DNA from: Gp6-AA40 sp035647075
GTDB taxonomy: Bacteria > Acidobacteriota > Vicinamibacteria > Vicinamibacterales > UBA2999
Direction of reading: 5' to 3'
Assembly (NCBI GenBank): GCA_035647075.1
Contig: DASROF010000109.1
Span: forward strand, 1-13,870
Length of the DNA: 13,870 nt
How positions within the stretch are numbered: position 1 is the stretch's first letter; each line of letters begins with the position of its first letter. The position numbers and the translations under genes were made by a program. The notes below the pieces were generated by a model. The model saw only the letters and a program-made list of their open reading frames with translations. It was not told the DNA's origin and did not search any database. Positions 7,501 through 13,651 of the stretch are shown piece after piece.

Positions 7501-7875
7501 CTCTTCTGTCTCAAAACACCAACGCCAGCCGACGTCCAGCACGTGCTCTGCGGACTACTGAACAGTTACGTGGCGAATTATCTGGTGAGATTACGCGTCA
7601 ACACCCACGTCACGGCCTCGCTCGTCTCGAGATTGCCGGTTCCGGTGATCGGACGCGGCGATCCTGCCTTCGAGCGGTTGTCAGGGCTCGTACGAGCTCT
7701 GATCAGCGCATCGACCAGCGCGGAGGAAATGGACGAATACGCGGAACTACAAGCGCTGGCCGCGCAGCTGTACGGGTTGAGCAGCCGCGAATTCGAGCAC
7801 GTGCTGTCGACGTTTCCTCTGGTATCGACGTCAGTTCGCTCTCGCGTCCTGTCTTCGTTCAACCACCTTCAGTAA
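4588..7875 (+). CDS. Eco57I/PglX/DrmMI-like adenine-N6 DNA methyltransferase with fused target recognition
   Basis: This is a protein of about 1095 residues that should methylate adenine N6 in DNA using S-adenosylmethionine. Numbered from the GTG at 4588: an N-terminal region (about 40-145) has the layout of the type IIG/HsdR nuclease domain, including WTLCSNGVNLRLID at 127-140. A helical part follows with VLYRILFLLFAEARGLVP at 236-253. The methyltransferase core has GSFYTP at 390-395, the AdoMet motif DPAMGSG at 426-432, GVDLNP at 480-485 and the catalytic NPPW at 686-689. The C-terminal part resembles type IIG recognition domains: EGKQIDPF near 911, RDVASATNRLTLIAALIPP at about 946-964, and an LLNSYVANYL segment from 990. 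It closes with YGLSSREFEHVLSTFPL. No ExK motif is visible in the N-terminal domain, so cleavage activity is doubtful. The open frame extends back to 4333 inside the helicase gene, but that stretch is low-complexity antisense-like sequence; GTG 4588 overlapping the helicase stop is preferred. Family assignment is firm, the system type is inferred. Confidence 0.92.
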   Translation: MVGPVAGISGRLISSSFAEVLLPTLAGYDEIPPADARALEIVTRRGTALGPASSLRSIADTLVVPLLQALGFIVEQRVDDPRLSVIRLSAGTPGRFDCGALVIGYNQPLSSVWRESVRCGVSTDARWTLCSNGVNLRLIDSRRTWSRDYVEFDLLVLAENHLTQSALWSLVRAEALAASVPLLDRAVALSARHGVEVCRALGDGVLEALQGVMAALVPRARLAFPSSVLFEHSLTVLYRILFLLFAEARGLVPLWHPVYRDRYSLDAIVGALLQGRPPRGLWRALQAIAHLAHSGCSAGELSVTAFNGRLFSPSQAAAFDRTRVEDSVLANAIVAVGTTAVGPARARIAYRDLDVEQLGAVYERVLDYEPQSKGRDVSLVRSGDLRKATGSFYTPRAVTSYLVRRTLDPLIAGRSSDAILNLRILDPAMGSGAFLVAACRHLADAAEQALIREGQWHPHDVTGSDRALLRRQIAARCLYGVDLNPMAAQLARLSLWLATLAANRPLSFLDHHLVVGNSLVGATADDVRRQPSRGRQRVRRADTLPLFDADDLCATVAGSIAVRLKLDMEPDDSATVVREKERILTKLMADQSSLRRWLSVLDLWCAGWFWESGPAPDRHVFGELLSELLGGGCQLPSRVTGPLLEQAQRIASRHQFFHWPLIFPEVFCDREGLPRTAGGFDAVMSNPPWDMIRGDSGDEGARLERRTEAQRLTAFVRESGIYRVDTRAHANRYQLFVERALQLVRPGGRLGLVLPAGLISDTGTAPLRRFLFERAAVDELTGFDNREAIFPIHRSVRFVLLSCTAGQSTNTIRCRFGISRVDALERVDDDNAGVTLTRNFLSRLSGSDDLGIPDLHGEIDLRILERISEAYPRLSSPDGWNVQFGRELNATDDRHRFEPFVAAHPARPVVEGKQIDPFRVYMDRSRHQLKANTAERVPRRLRLAYRDVASATNRLTLIAALIPPRAVTTHTLFCLKTPTPADVQHVLCGLLNSYVANYLVRLRVNTHVTASLVSRLPVPVIGRGDPAFERLSGLVRALISASTSAEEMDEYAELQALAAQLYGLSSREFEHVLSTFPLVSTSVRSRVLSSFNHLQ

Positions 7876-8063
7876 TCACGGGCCGCGGAGACGCGCAGGC
7901 GCGGAGATTCGGACCGGGACTACTCGAAAACGTTTATGAGTCCGCGCTGTGTATCGAACTGAGGACTCAGGGCTTGAACTACGAACGACAAATCGGAATT
8001 CCGCTGTACTGCCGTGGCCCGTGCGTGGGCCGGGCTAACGAGTGCTCGTCCCGACTACTTTGA
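7875..8063 (+). pseudogene. Truncated GxxExxY (PDDEXK_3) gene remnant
   Basis: The frame containing codon 7908 translates to FGPGLLENVYESALCIELRT then QGLNYERQIGIPL, a clear match to the signature region of the GxxExxY family, small proteins of about 120-130 residues with a PD-(D/E)XK nuclease-like fold. The namesake GLLENVY is at 7917-7937. Similarity fades after IPLYCRG, around 8018, and the frame stops at 8061-8063, well before the family's catalytic D and ExK part. There is no start codon upstream in frame: the sequence before it reads back to the methyltransferase stop, and the usual N-terminal helix (of the IIGAAIEVHR type) is missing. So both ends are lost. The 3' end overlaps the last codons of the amidohydrolase gene on the other strand. 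It also lies in a convergent gap that otherwise holds no gene; a weak hairpin (GGCCC 8016-8020 with GGGCC 8027-8031) may act as a stop for either side. Confidence 0.78.
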
Positions 8064-9311
8064 GGCGGCCCACTTCTGTGCCAAGGCGGCGCGATCGACG
8101 GCCGTGCCGCGCAAATAGACCGACGAAATGCGCCGCGTATTGGTGATGTCCTCGAGCGGATTCGCATCGAGCACGAGGAAGTCGGCGCTCTTGCCGCTCT
8201 CGATCGTGCCGGCGTCCTTGATGCCGATCAGGTCGGCTGCGGTCCGTGTAGACGCGACGATTACCTGCGCCGGGGTCATTCCCGCGGCAACCATGTCGGC
8301 CGCCTCGATGTGTGGTCCGTACGGGGTGTTGCCGTCGGTCCCCATCGCAATGCGTACGCCTGCCTTGTTCATCCGCGCCAGGTTGCGCGCCTGCAGTGCG
8401 AACGTCTGTTGCGCTTCTGCCGAGTCGACCGCCGCCGCCTGAAGCTTCTGCAGCTCGCCGTCGGACATCGACCCGCGCAGCCAGCTCATGTCCACCTTCA
8501 CGCCGCGCTCCGCCAGATTCGGCACGACGATCACGTTTGGACGCTGCTTGAACATGGCCAGCAGTTCATCGTCGACATCCATGTCCCTGACGCCATGTGC
8601 AAACGCATCGATGCCGGCCTTCATCAGGCCCTTCGCATCGTCGAGATTGAAGATGTGCGCGATGACGCGGAAACCGCGACGATGCGCTTCCTCGATGATC
8701 GGCCCATACAGTGCCGGTCCCAGCTTCGGATACTTGCCGTTCCGATCGTCGACCCAGACTTTCACAATGTCGACCTTCTTCGCGGCGAGCTCCTGCACCG
8801 CCTTCCGCCCTTCATCAGCGGTCTGAATCCAATACGGCGTCTGATTTCGCCCAGGTTCGGGCATCGTGATTCCCCGTCCAGCGGTGTAGAACCGGGCAGC
8901 GTTTGGAATCACTTCGGCTCGAATCTGAAATGGCAGTTCGCCGGGATCCTGCCCGAGGCTCATGGCCGCGGCGACACCGTAATAGGCACGCCGCTGCAGG
9001 TCGTCGACGAGTGCCTCTCGATTCGTGCTGAGGTGCACATGTGCATCGATGATCGCGGGCATCACGGTCTTGCCCTTCAGATCAACCGTTGCCGCTCCGG
9101 CCGGTACCTTCACGGCGTCGGCTCGGCCGACCTGAGTGAAGCGAGCGCCGTCGACGATGAACGTGGCGTTGTCGATCGTCGCACCCGCGCCGGTGATCAG
9201 CCGCGCGCCCTGGTACACCGTGACGCGTCCGGGGGCGCCCTGACCAATCCCGATCAGGTTGGCAGCGACGACAGCGGCGAAAACGAGAATGGCAAATCTC
9301 ATGGCGCGCAT
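8055..9311 (-). CDS. Secreted metal-dependent amidohydrolase (imidazolonepropionase/Xaa-Pro dipeptidase-like)
   Basis: This is a 418-residue hydrolase of the amidohydrolase superfamily, which uses one or two metal ions to hydrolyse C-N bonds. From the chosen start, residues 1 to about 25 (MRAMRFAILVFAAVVAANL...) form a Sec-type signal peptide, so it works in the periplasm or outside. The metal-site residues are all visible: HVH (His91 and His93) in PAIIDAHVHL, Lys184 in DIVKVWVDD (the position carboxylated in the binuclear subgroup), His219 in VIAHIFN, His239 in AFAHGVRD and Asp326 in MGTDGN. The composite beta domain is seen in the N-terminal VTVYQGARLITG and C-terminal GTIESGKSADFLVLDANPL. 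The ATG at 9311 is preceded by GGAGG four bases upstream; ATG 9302 is an alternative, and the longer frame to 9587 is not supported. A TAAGAT (complement of 9332-9337) could be its -10 box. The substrate is unknown; dipeptides or cyclic amides are usual for the group. Confidence 0.92.
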   Translation of the reverse strand: MRAMRFAILVFAAVVAANLIGIGQGAPGRVTVYQGARLITGAGATIDNATFIVDGARFTQVGRADAVKVPAGAATVDLKGKTVMPAIIDAHVHLSTNREALVDDLQRRAYYGVAAAMSLGQDPGELPFQIRAEVIPNAARFYTAGRGITMPEPGRNQTPYWIQTADEGRKAVQELAAKKVDIVKVWVDDRNGKYPKLGPALYGPIIEEAHRRGFRVIAHIFNLDDAKGLMKAGIDAFAHGVRDMDVDDELLAMFKQRPNVIVVPNLAERGVKVDMSWLRGSMSDGELQKLQAAAVDSAEAQQTFALQARNLARMNKAGVRIAMGTDGNTPYGPHIEAADMVAAGMTPAQVIVASTRTAADLIGIKDAGTIESGKSADFLVLDANPLEDITNTRRISSVYLRGTAVDRAALAQKWAASK

Positions 9312-9354
9312 ATGGCCTCCAGACGCGACGGATCTTACGGCAGTCCGGTCTGCA

Positions 9355-9474
9355 ATGCGGCCCATCGGCTTTGGAGCGCTGGTTGGGATCGCGGGCGGCG
9401 CGGCTTTCTGGTGGTTGGCGGGGCGGCACCTGGCCGCTGAGCTACAGTCCGACCGTCGTCGCGCCGACACATAA
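9355..9474 (+). CDS. Possible small membrane protein (uncertain)
   Basis: A 39-codon frame starting at ATG 9355 encodes one hydrophobic segment (IGFGALVGIAGGAAFWWLAG) followed by a charged tail (ELQSDRRRADT), and ends 44 bases before the bactofilin gene on the same strand. That layout would suit a small single-pass membrane protein. Against it: there is no ribosome-binding site, and Gly/Ala-rich frames arise easily in DNA of this composition. It fills part of the otherwise gene-free gap at 9312-9518. Confidence 0.25.
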   Translation: MRPIGFGALVGIAGGAAFWWLAGRHLAAELQSDRRRADT

Positions 9475-9518
9475 GGGCGTTCGGCAACCTCACTCCATAT
9501 CAGGCAGGACTCCAACCC

Positions 9519-9863
9519 ATGACGACCATCGGCACATCTCTCGTCATCACCGGCGAAGTGACGAGCAGAGAGGACATCACCATTCACGGGCAGGTAAAGG
9601 GAGCGATCTCAATGGTGGAAGGCAGCCTCCTGGTGGCGCCGACGGCCCGCCTCGACGCTGACGTCAACGTGCCGACGGTGACAATTCACGGCACGATCTC
9701 GGGAAATGTTGCGGCGGCCGAGCGAGTCGAGCTCACGCCAACCGCCACGGTCAAGGGAACGCTGGTCGCCCCGGCCGTCATTCTCCGTGAGGGCGCCACG
9801 TTCAACGGCAAGATTCAGGTGGAACGGAAGGGCGCGGCCCGACCGACTGCAAAGCCGAACTGA
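9519..9863 (+). CDS. Bactofilin family cytoskeletal protein
   Basis: This 114-residue protein is made of a bactofilin (DUF583) beta-helix, which polymerises without nucleotides into filaments involved in cell shape, envelope growth or positioning of other proteins. The repeating short strands with glycine turns are plain: LVITGEVTSREDITIHGQVKGAI, interrupted by a second run TVTIHGTISGNVAAAERVEL, then ATVKGTLVAPAVILREGATFNGKI. A short basic, proline-containing tail (RKGAARPTAKPN) follows, as is common. The ATG at 9519 has AGGA at 9506-9509 as ribosome-binding site. No M23 peptidase gene, the frequent partner of bactofilins, is next to it. It converges on the HAD gene, with a hairpin between the two stops. 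Confidence 0.92.
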   Translation: MTTIGTSLVITGEVTSREDITIHGQVKGAISMVEGSLLVAPTARLDADVNVPTVTIHGTISGNVAAAERVELTPTATVKGTLVAPAVILREGATFNGKIQVERKGAARPTAKPN

Positions 9864-9868
9864 TCCCT

Positions 9869-9890
9869 GGGTCCGCCTGAGGCGGACACC
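9869..9890. terminator. Hairpin between convergent bactofilin and HAD genes
   Basis: GTCCGCC (9871-9877) and GGCGGAC (9881-9887) form a perfect 7-bp stem with a TGA loop, extended by GG and CC after one unpaired base. It sits in the 30-base gap between two convergent stop codons, so it can serve both transcripts. No T run is present on either side, so it may act as a pause or processing site or with Rho. Confidence 0.55.
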
Positions 9891-9893
9891 ACA

Positions 9894-10766
9894 CTACGAC
9901 ACCCTTACAGCGAACTGGCGGATGGCACGGGCAAGCCCGGCATCGTCCTGATGCCCCGTCACGAGCCAGCCAGGGCGCTTGAGTCCATCCACGGCGTTCC
10001 CCATCACCACTGGTGTGCCGGCGTATTCGAGCATCTCGACGTCGTTGAAGTTGTCGCCGACGGCCATCACTTCATCCCGTGTCAGCCCCATCTGCTCCGC
10101 GCGCCACGCCAGGGCGTGTCCCTTCGTTGCGTTCGGCGCGGTCACATCGATCAGCGAGAAGTCGCGGTGCAGATACTCAGTCAGCGATACGGCGTAACGA
10201 CGCGATGCTGCGTTCTTCTCTGCGGCCTTAGGCTTTGCCGCGTGGGCCTCACGACGCAATGAATCGGTCAGCGTGCGCATGGCCGTTGCGGCGCCGTTGA
10301 ACATCACCTCGATCGGATCCTCGACGAGCGCGTGCTCGAGCGGGATGGTCTGCCCGATGAGGTGCTGATTCCGGAGCCAGTAATGCTTTCGTCCCGGATG
10401 CTCCCAGTTCATGGTCTCGAAGACGATCTGGTTTGAGTCGTCACGGTCGAAGATGATCGCGGCATGGTCGCGGTACGGGCGTGTCGCCTCCAGCACTGTC
10501 TCAGCAATGCGCCGGTCGAGCAGCCGTCGTCCGAGGACCGTCCCGTCCATGGCGCGTTCCACCGCGCCGCTGCTGACGATGAGCGTGATGGATTCCGGAA
10601 GCGTCTCGGCAACCGGTCTGGCAAATGGATAGCTTCGGCCGGTGACGAGCGTCACGTGAATGCCCGCCGCAACAGCTTCGAAAATGGCATCACGATTGTC
10701 GTCCGGCAGGTGTCCGCGGCTGTCGAGCAGCGTGCCGTCGACATCGATGCCGATCAGTCGAATCAC
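9894..10766 (-). CDS. Cof-type HAD-superfamily phosphatase
   Basis: This 290-residue HAD hydrolase is of the Cof/type IIB class, enzymes that dephosphorylate sugar phosphates, nucleotides or cofactor intermediates in the cytosol. Motif I is GIDVDGTLLD with the nucleophile Asp8 and acid/base Asp10. Motif II is TLVTGRS (Thr42). Motif III is Lys215 in NATKGHALAW and motif IV is GDNFNDVEML with Asp238 and Asp242. The long segment between motifs II and III is the C2 cap typical of Cof proteins. The start was taken as GTG 10766, which puts motif I near the N-terminus as usual; the frame runs on to a TTG at 10811, which would add an unlikely Pro/Trp-rich extension. The ribosome-binding site is weak. 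It is divergent from sucA and convergent with the bactofilin gene. The substrate cannot be read from the sequence. Confidence 0.9.
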   Translation of the reverse strand: MIRLIGIDVDGTLLDSRGHLPDDNRDAIFEAVAAGIHVTLVTGRSYPFARPVAETLPESITLIVSSGAVERAMDGTVLGRRLLDRRIAETVLEATRPYRDHAAIIFDRDDSNQIVFETMNWEHPGRKHYWLRNQHLIGQTIPLEHALVEDPIEVMFNGAATAMRTLTDSLRREAHAAKPKAAEKNAASRRYAVSLTEYLHRDFSLIDVTAPNATKGHALAWRAEQMGLTRDEVMAVGDNFNDVEMLEYAGTPVVMGNAVDGLKRPGWLVTGHQDDAGLARAIRQFAVRVS

Positions 10767-10789
10767 GCAGAAAACACCCGGAAACCAAT

Positions 10790-10811
10790 GCCTGCCGGCC
10801 GGCTGGGGCAA
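10790..10811. promoter_or_regulatory. Imperfect palindrome between HAD gene and sucA
   Basis: A perfect 10-base palindrome GCCGGCCGGC (10794-10803) lies within a longer imperfect one (TGCC... to ...GGCA) in the 71-base divergent gap, where both promoters must lie. TACGAT at 10823-10828 could be the -10 box of sucA, which would give a very short leader. An operator is possible; GC-rich palindromes also occur by chance at this composition. Confidence 0.3.
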
Positions 10812-10837
10812 ACCAACCGAGTTACGATAAGAAGGTT

Positions 10838-13648
10838 ATGAACCTGGAACAGTTCGCGGGAGTGAATGCCGCGTACGTTCTCGAGCTCTACGAGCGGTAC
10901 CGGCAGAATCCCGAGTCTGTTGATCCAGAGACGCGCAAGGCTTTCGAGAGCTGGACGCCCGAGACCGCGCCGCCGCCATCCGCCGGGCCGGGGATGGATA
11001 CCCGCGTTGTCGTCGGCGCCGCGAACCTCGTCGAATCGATTCGCCGTTACGGCCATCTGGCGGCTCACCTCGACCCACTCGGATCGGTACCGGTGGGCGA
11101 CCCGTCGCTCTCTCCCCGTGCGCACGGCATCACCGATGACGACTTGAAACGGCTGCCCGCGTCGCTCGTAGGCGGGCCGGTCGCCGAGTCTTCCTCCAAC
11201 GCGTACGACGCCATCGAGAAGCTGCGGCGCATCTACTGTTCGACGACGGGCTTTGATTACGCGCATGTGTTTGTGCCCGAGGAACGCGAATGGCTACGCC
11301 ACGCCGCGGAGTCGGGCCGATTCCTGCCGCCGATGGATGCCGGCAGCACCAGCTCGCTGCTGAACCGCATTTCGCAGGTCGAGGTCTTCGAGCGCTTTCT
11401 GCATCGTACCTTCCCCGGGAAGACGCGCTTCTCGATCGAGGGGCTGGACATGCTCGTGCCAATCCTCGACGAGGTGATCTGCGGCGCCGCGGACAGCGGA
11501 ACGAGGCAGGCGGTGATCGGGATGGCGCACCGCGGGCGCCTCAATGTCCTTGCCCATATCCTGCAGAAGCCTTATGCGCAGATCCTGGCGGAGTTCAAGG
11601 ATCCGGTCGCTACGCAGGCGCTGAGACTCGACCTGGGCTGGATGGGCGACGTGAAGTATCACGCCGGCGCCAGGACGTCCGCGCCACGCGGTCAGATGCA
11701 TGTCTCGATGGCGCCGAACCCGAGCCATCTCGAAGCCGTGAATCCAGTGGTCGTGGGGATGGCCCGGGCGGCGGGAACCGTTGCCAGGGAGCCCGGCAGC
11801 CCGCGGTTCGAGGGCGCCAGCACCCTTCCAATACTGATTCATGGCGATGCGGCATTTCCGGGACAGGGCATCGTCGCAGAGACGTTGAACCTCTCCCGAC
11901 TCGCTGGGTACGACACCGACGGCACGATTCACATCATCTCCAACAACCAGATCGGGTTCACCGCGACACCTGGCGAGTCGTACAGCACCAGCTACGCGAG
12001 CGGCCTGGCGCGCGGATTCAAGATTCCGATCGTCCACGTCAACGCTGACGACCCGGCGGCCTGCCTCGAGGCCGCGCGGCTGGCGTGGGAGTATCGCGCG
12101 CGGTTCCGACGTGACTTCCTGATCGACCTGATTGGCTACCGGCGTCACGGCCATAACGAAGGCGACGAGCCCGCGTTCACGCAGCCACTGATGTACAAGG
12201 CCATCGACGAGCACCCGACCGTGCGCGAATTGTTTGCCGACACGCTGATCAAGCAGGGGACGCAGACGGCCGATTCGGCGGCTGCCCTCGTGAAGAAGCA
12301 CTTCACGAAGCTCGAGCAGACGTTCGCGTCGTTGAAGCCGGAACAGGACTTCGTTCCACCGATCTCCGAGCCGGCGCCCGCGGGCGTCGCCGGACGTACA
12401 GAGACCGGCGTGCCGCTGCCACGGCTGCGCGAAATCAACGAGAGCCTGCTCGCAGCGCCGGCCGGCTTCACCTTCCACAAGAAGCTCGAGCGAGGCAGAC
12501 AACGGCGTCGGGCCGCGCTGGTGAACCCCAACGAGCGATCGGTCGACTGGGCCACCGCCGAGGAGTTGGCGTTCGCGACAATCCTGGCGGACGGAGTCCC
12601 CATCCGGTTTACCGGCGAGGACGTTGAGCGTGGCACGTTCAGCCAACGTCACGCGGTGTTTCACGACGCTGCTACCGGACTCCAGTTCGTGCCGCTGCAG
12701 GACTTTCCACAGGCGCGCGCGTCGTTCGAAATTCACAACAGCGCGTTGTCGGAAAACGCCGCGATCGGTTTCGAGTTCGGCTACAACATCCAGGAGCCAG
12801 ACCGGCTCGTGATCTGGGAAGCGCAATACGGCGACTTCATCAACTCTGCTCAGGTCATCCTCGACCAGTTCGTGACGTCCGGGCGCGCCAAGTGGGGTCT
12901 CCAGCCATCACTCGTGCTGCTCCTGCCACACGGCTATGAAGGCCAGGGGCCCGAGCACTCGAGCGCGCGGCCGGAACGTTTCCTTCAGGCCGCCGCCGAC
13001 ATCAACCTTCGCCTCGTGAATTGCACGACCGCGGCGCAGTACTTCCACTTGCTGCGCCGCCAGGCGGCCCTGCTCCGACGGGATCCCTTGCCGCTCGTCG
13101 TCCTCACGCCAAAGAGCCTGCTCCGGCATCCTGCAACGCTGTCGACGCCCGTCGAGTTCGAGGAAGGTCGTTTCTACTCGGTACTTGACGACGCGGAGGC
13201 GCGCGGACGCGCACCGAACGTCAGCCGTCTCGTGCTGTGCAGCGGCAAAGTCTATGTAGATCTGATCACCAGCGAGCAACGCCAGAACGCGAGTCAGGTG
13301 GCCATCTGCCGGGTCGAGCAGTTGTATCCGTTCCCGAAAACATCCCTGCGCGAGGTGCTCGACGGCTATCCGGCGCTCCGCGACGTCGTATGGCTGCAGG
13401 AAGAACCGGAGAACATGGGCGCCTGGGAGTTCGTGCGGCCGCTTCTCGAAGAGCTGATCGGCGACCGGTGTCCGCTCCGGTACATCGGCCGTGCACGGAG
13501 CTCGAGTCCGTCAGAAGGATCGGCAGCGTGGCACCAGCTCAATCAGAAGGTGCTGATCGAGCAGGCATTCGACCTTGGCGTCAGAGCCGGTGACCCGTCC
13601 ATGGTTCTGTCGAAGCAGGTCCGGAGTCTCGCGGGATCCAAGCCCTAA
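10838..13648 (+). CDS. sucA: 2-oxoglutarate dehydrogenase E1 component
   Basis: SucA is the thiamine diphosphate-dependent E1 subunit of the 2-oxoglutarate dehydrogenase complex. It decarboxylates 2-oxoglutarate and succinylates the lipoyl group of E2 in the TCA cycle. At 936 residues it is full length. The N-terminus (AAYVLELYERYRQNPESVDP, about 11-30) is the E2-binding segment of true E1o proteins, followed by a proline-rich linker. Motifs: MAHRGRLNVLAH at 229-240, the ThDP site GDAAFPGQG at 336-344 and SNNQIGFTATP at 368-378, and GHNEGDEPA at 438-446. The second half has GEDVERGTFSQRHAV at about 593-607, PHGYEGQGPEHSSAR at 697-711 and QEEPENMGAWEF at 854-865. There is no N-terminal E2-like domain, so it is not a Kgd-type fusion. 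The ATG has GAAGG close upstream (10831-10835). sucB starts 3 bases after its stop. Confidence 0.97.
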   Translation: MNLEQFAGVNAAYVLELYERYRQNPESVDPETRKAFESWTPETAPPPSAGPGMDTRVVVGAANLVESIRRYGHLAAHLDPLGSVPVGDPSLSPRAHGITDDDLKRLPASLVGGPVAESSSNAYDAIEKLRRIYCSTTGFDYAHVFVPEEREWLRHAAESGRFLPPMDAGSTSSLLNRISQVEVFERFLHRTFPGKTRFSIEGLDMLVPILDEVICGAADSGTRQAVIGMAHRGRLNVLAHILQKPYAQILAEFKDPVATQALRLDLGWMGDVKYHAGARTSAPRGQMHVSMAPNPSHLEAVNPVVVGMARAAGTVAREPGSPRFEGASTLPILIHGDAAFPGQGIVAETLNLSRLAGYDTDGTIHIISNNQIGFTATPGESYSTSYASGLARGFKIPIVHVNADDPAACLEAARLAWEYRARFRRDFLIDLIGYRRHGHNEGDEPAFTQPLMYKAIDEHPTVRELFADTLIKQGTQTADSAAALVKKHFTKLEQTFASLKPEQDFVPPISEPAPAGVAGRTETGVPLPRLREINESLLAAPAGFTFHKKLERGRQRRRAALVNPNERSVDWATAEELAFATILADGVPIRFTGEDVERGTFSQRHAVFHDAATGLQFVPLQDFPQARASFEIHNSALSENAAIGFEFGYNIQEPDRLVIWEAQYGDFINSAQVILDQFVTSGRAKWGLQPSLVLLLPHGYEGQGPEHSSARPERFLQAAADINLRLVNCTTAAQYFHLLRRQAALLRRDPLPLVVLTPKSLLRHPATLSTPVEFEEGRFYSVLDDAEARGRAPNVSRLVLCSGKVYVDLITSEQRQNASQVAICRVEQLYPFPKTSLREVLDGYPALRDVVWLQEEPENMGAWEFVRPLLEELIGDRCPLRYIGRARSSSPSEGSAAWHQLNQKVLIEQAFDLGVRAGDPSMVLSKQVRSLAGSKP

Positions 13649-13651
13649 GTC

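Noticed and set aside
8310..9440. 376-codon open frame on the + strand opposite the amidohydrolase
   Set aside because: The opposite strand carries a complete amidohydrolase with all metal ligands; this frame is His/Arg/Asp-rich shadow sequence.
9312..9587. Extended amidohydrolase N-terminus up to 9587
   Set aside because: A GGAGG site and a Sec signal peptide begin at 9311; the extension is Arg/Ser-rich and would bury the signal peptide.
11294..12826. 510-codon open frame on the - strand opposite sucA
   Set aside because: It lies wholly antisense to well-conserved sucA; composition is that of a complementary-strand shadow in high-GC DNA, with no recognisable domain.
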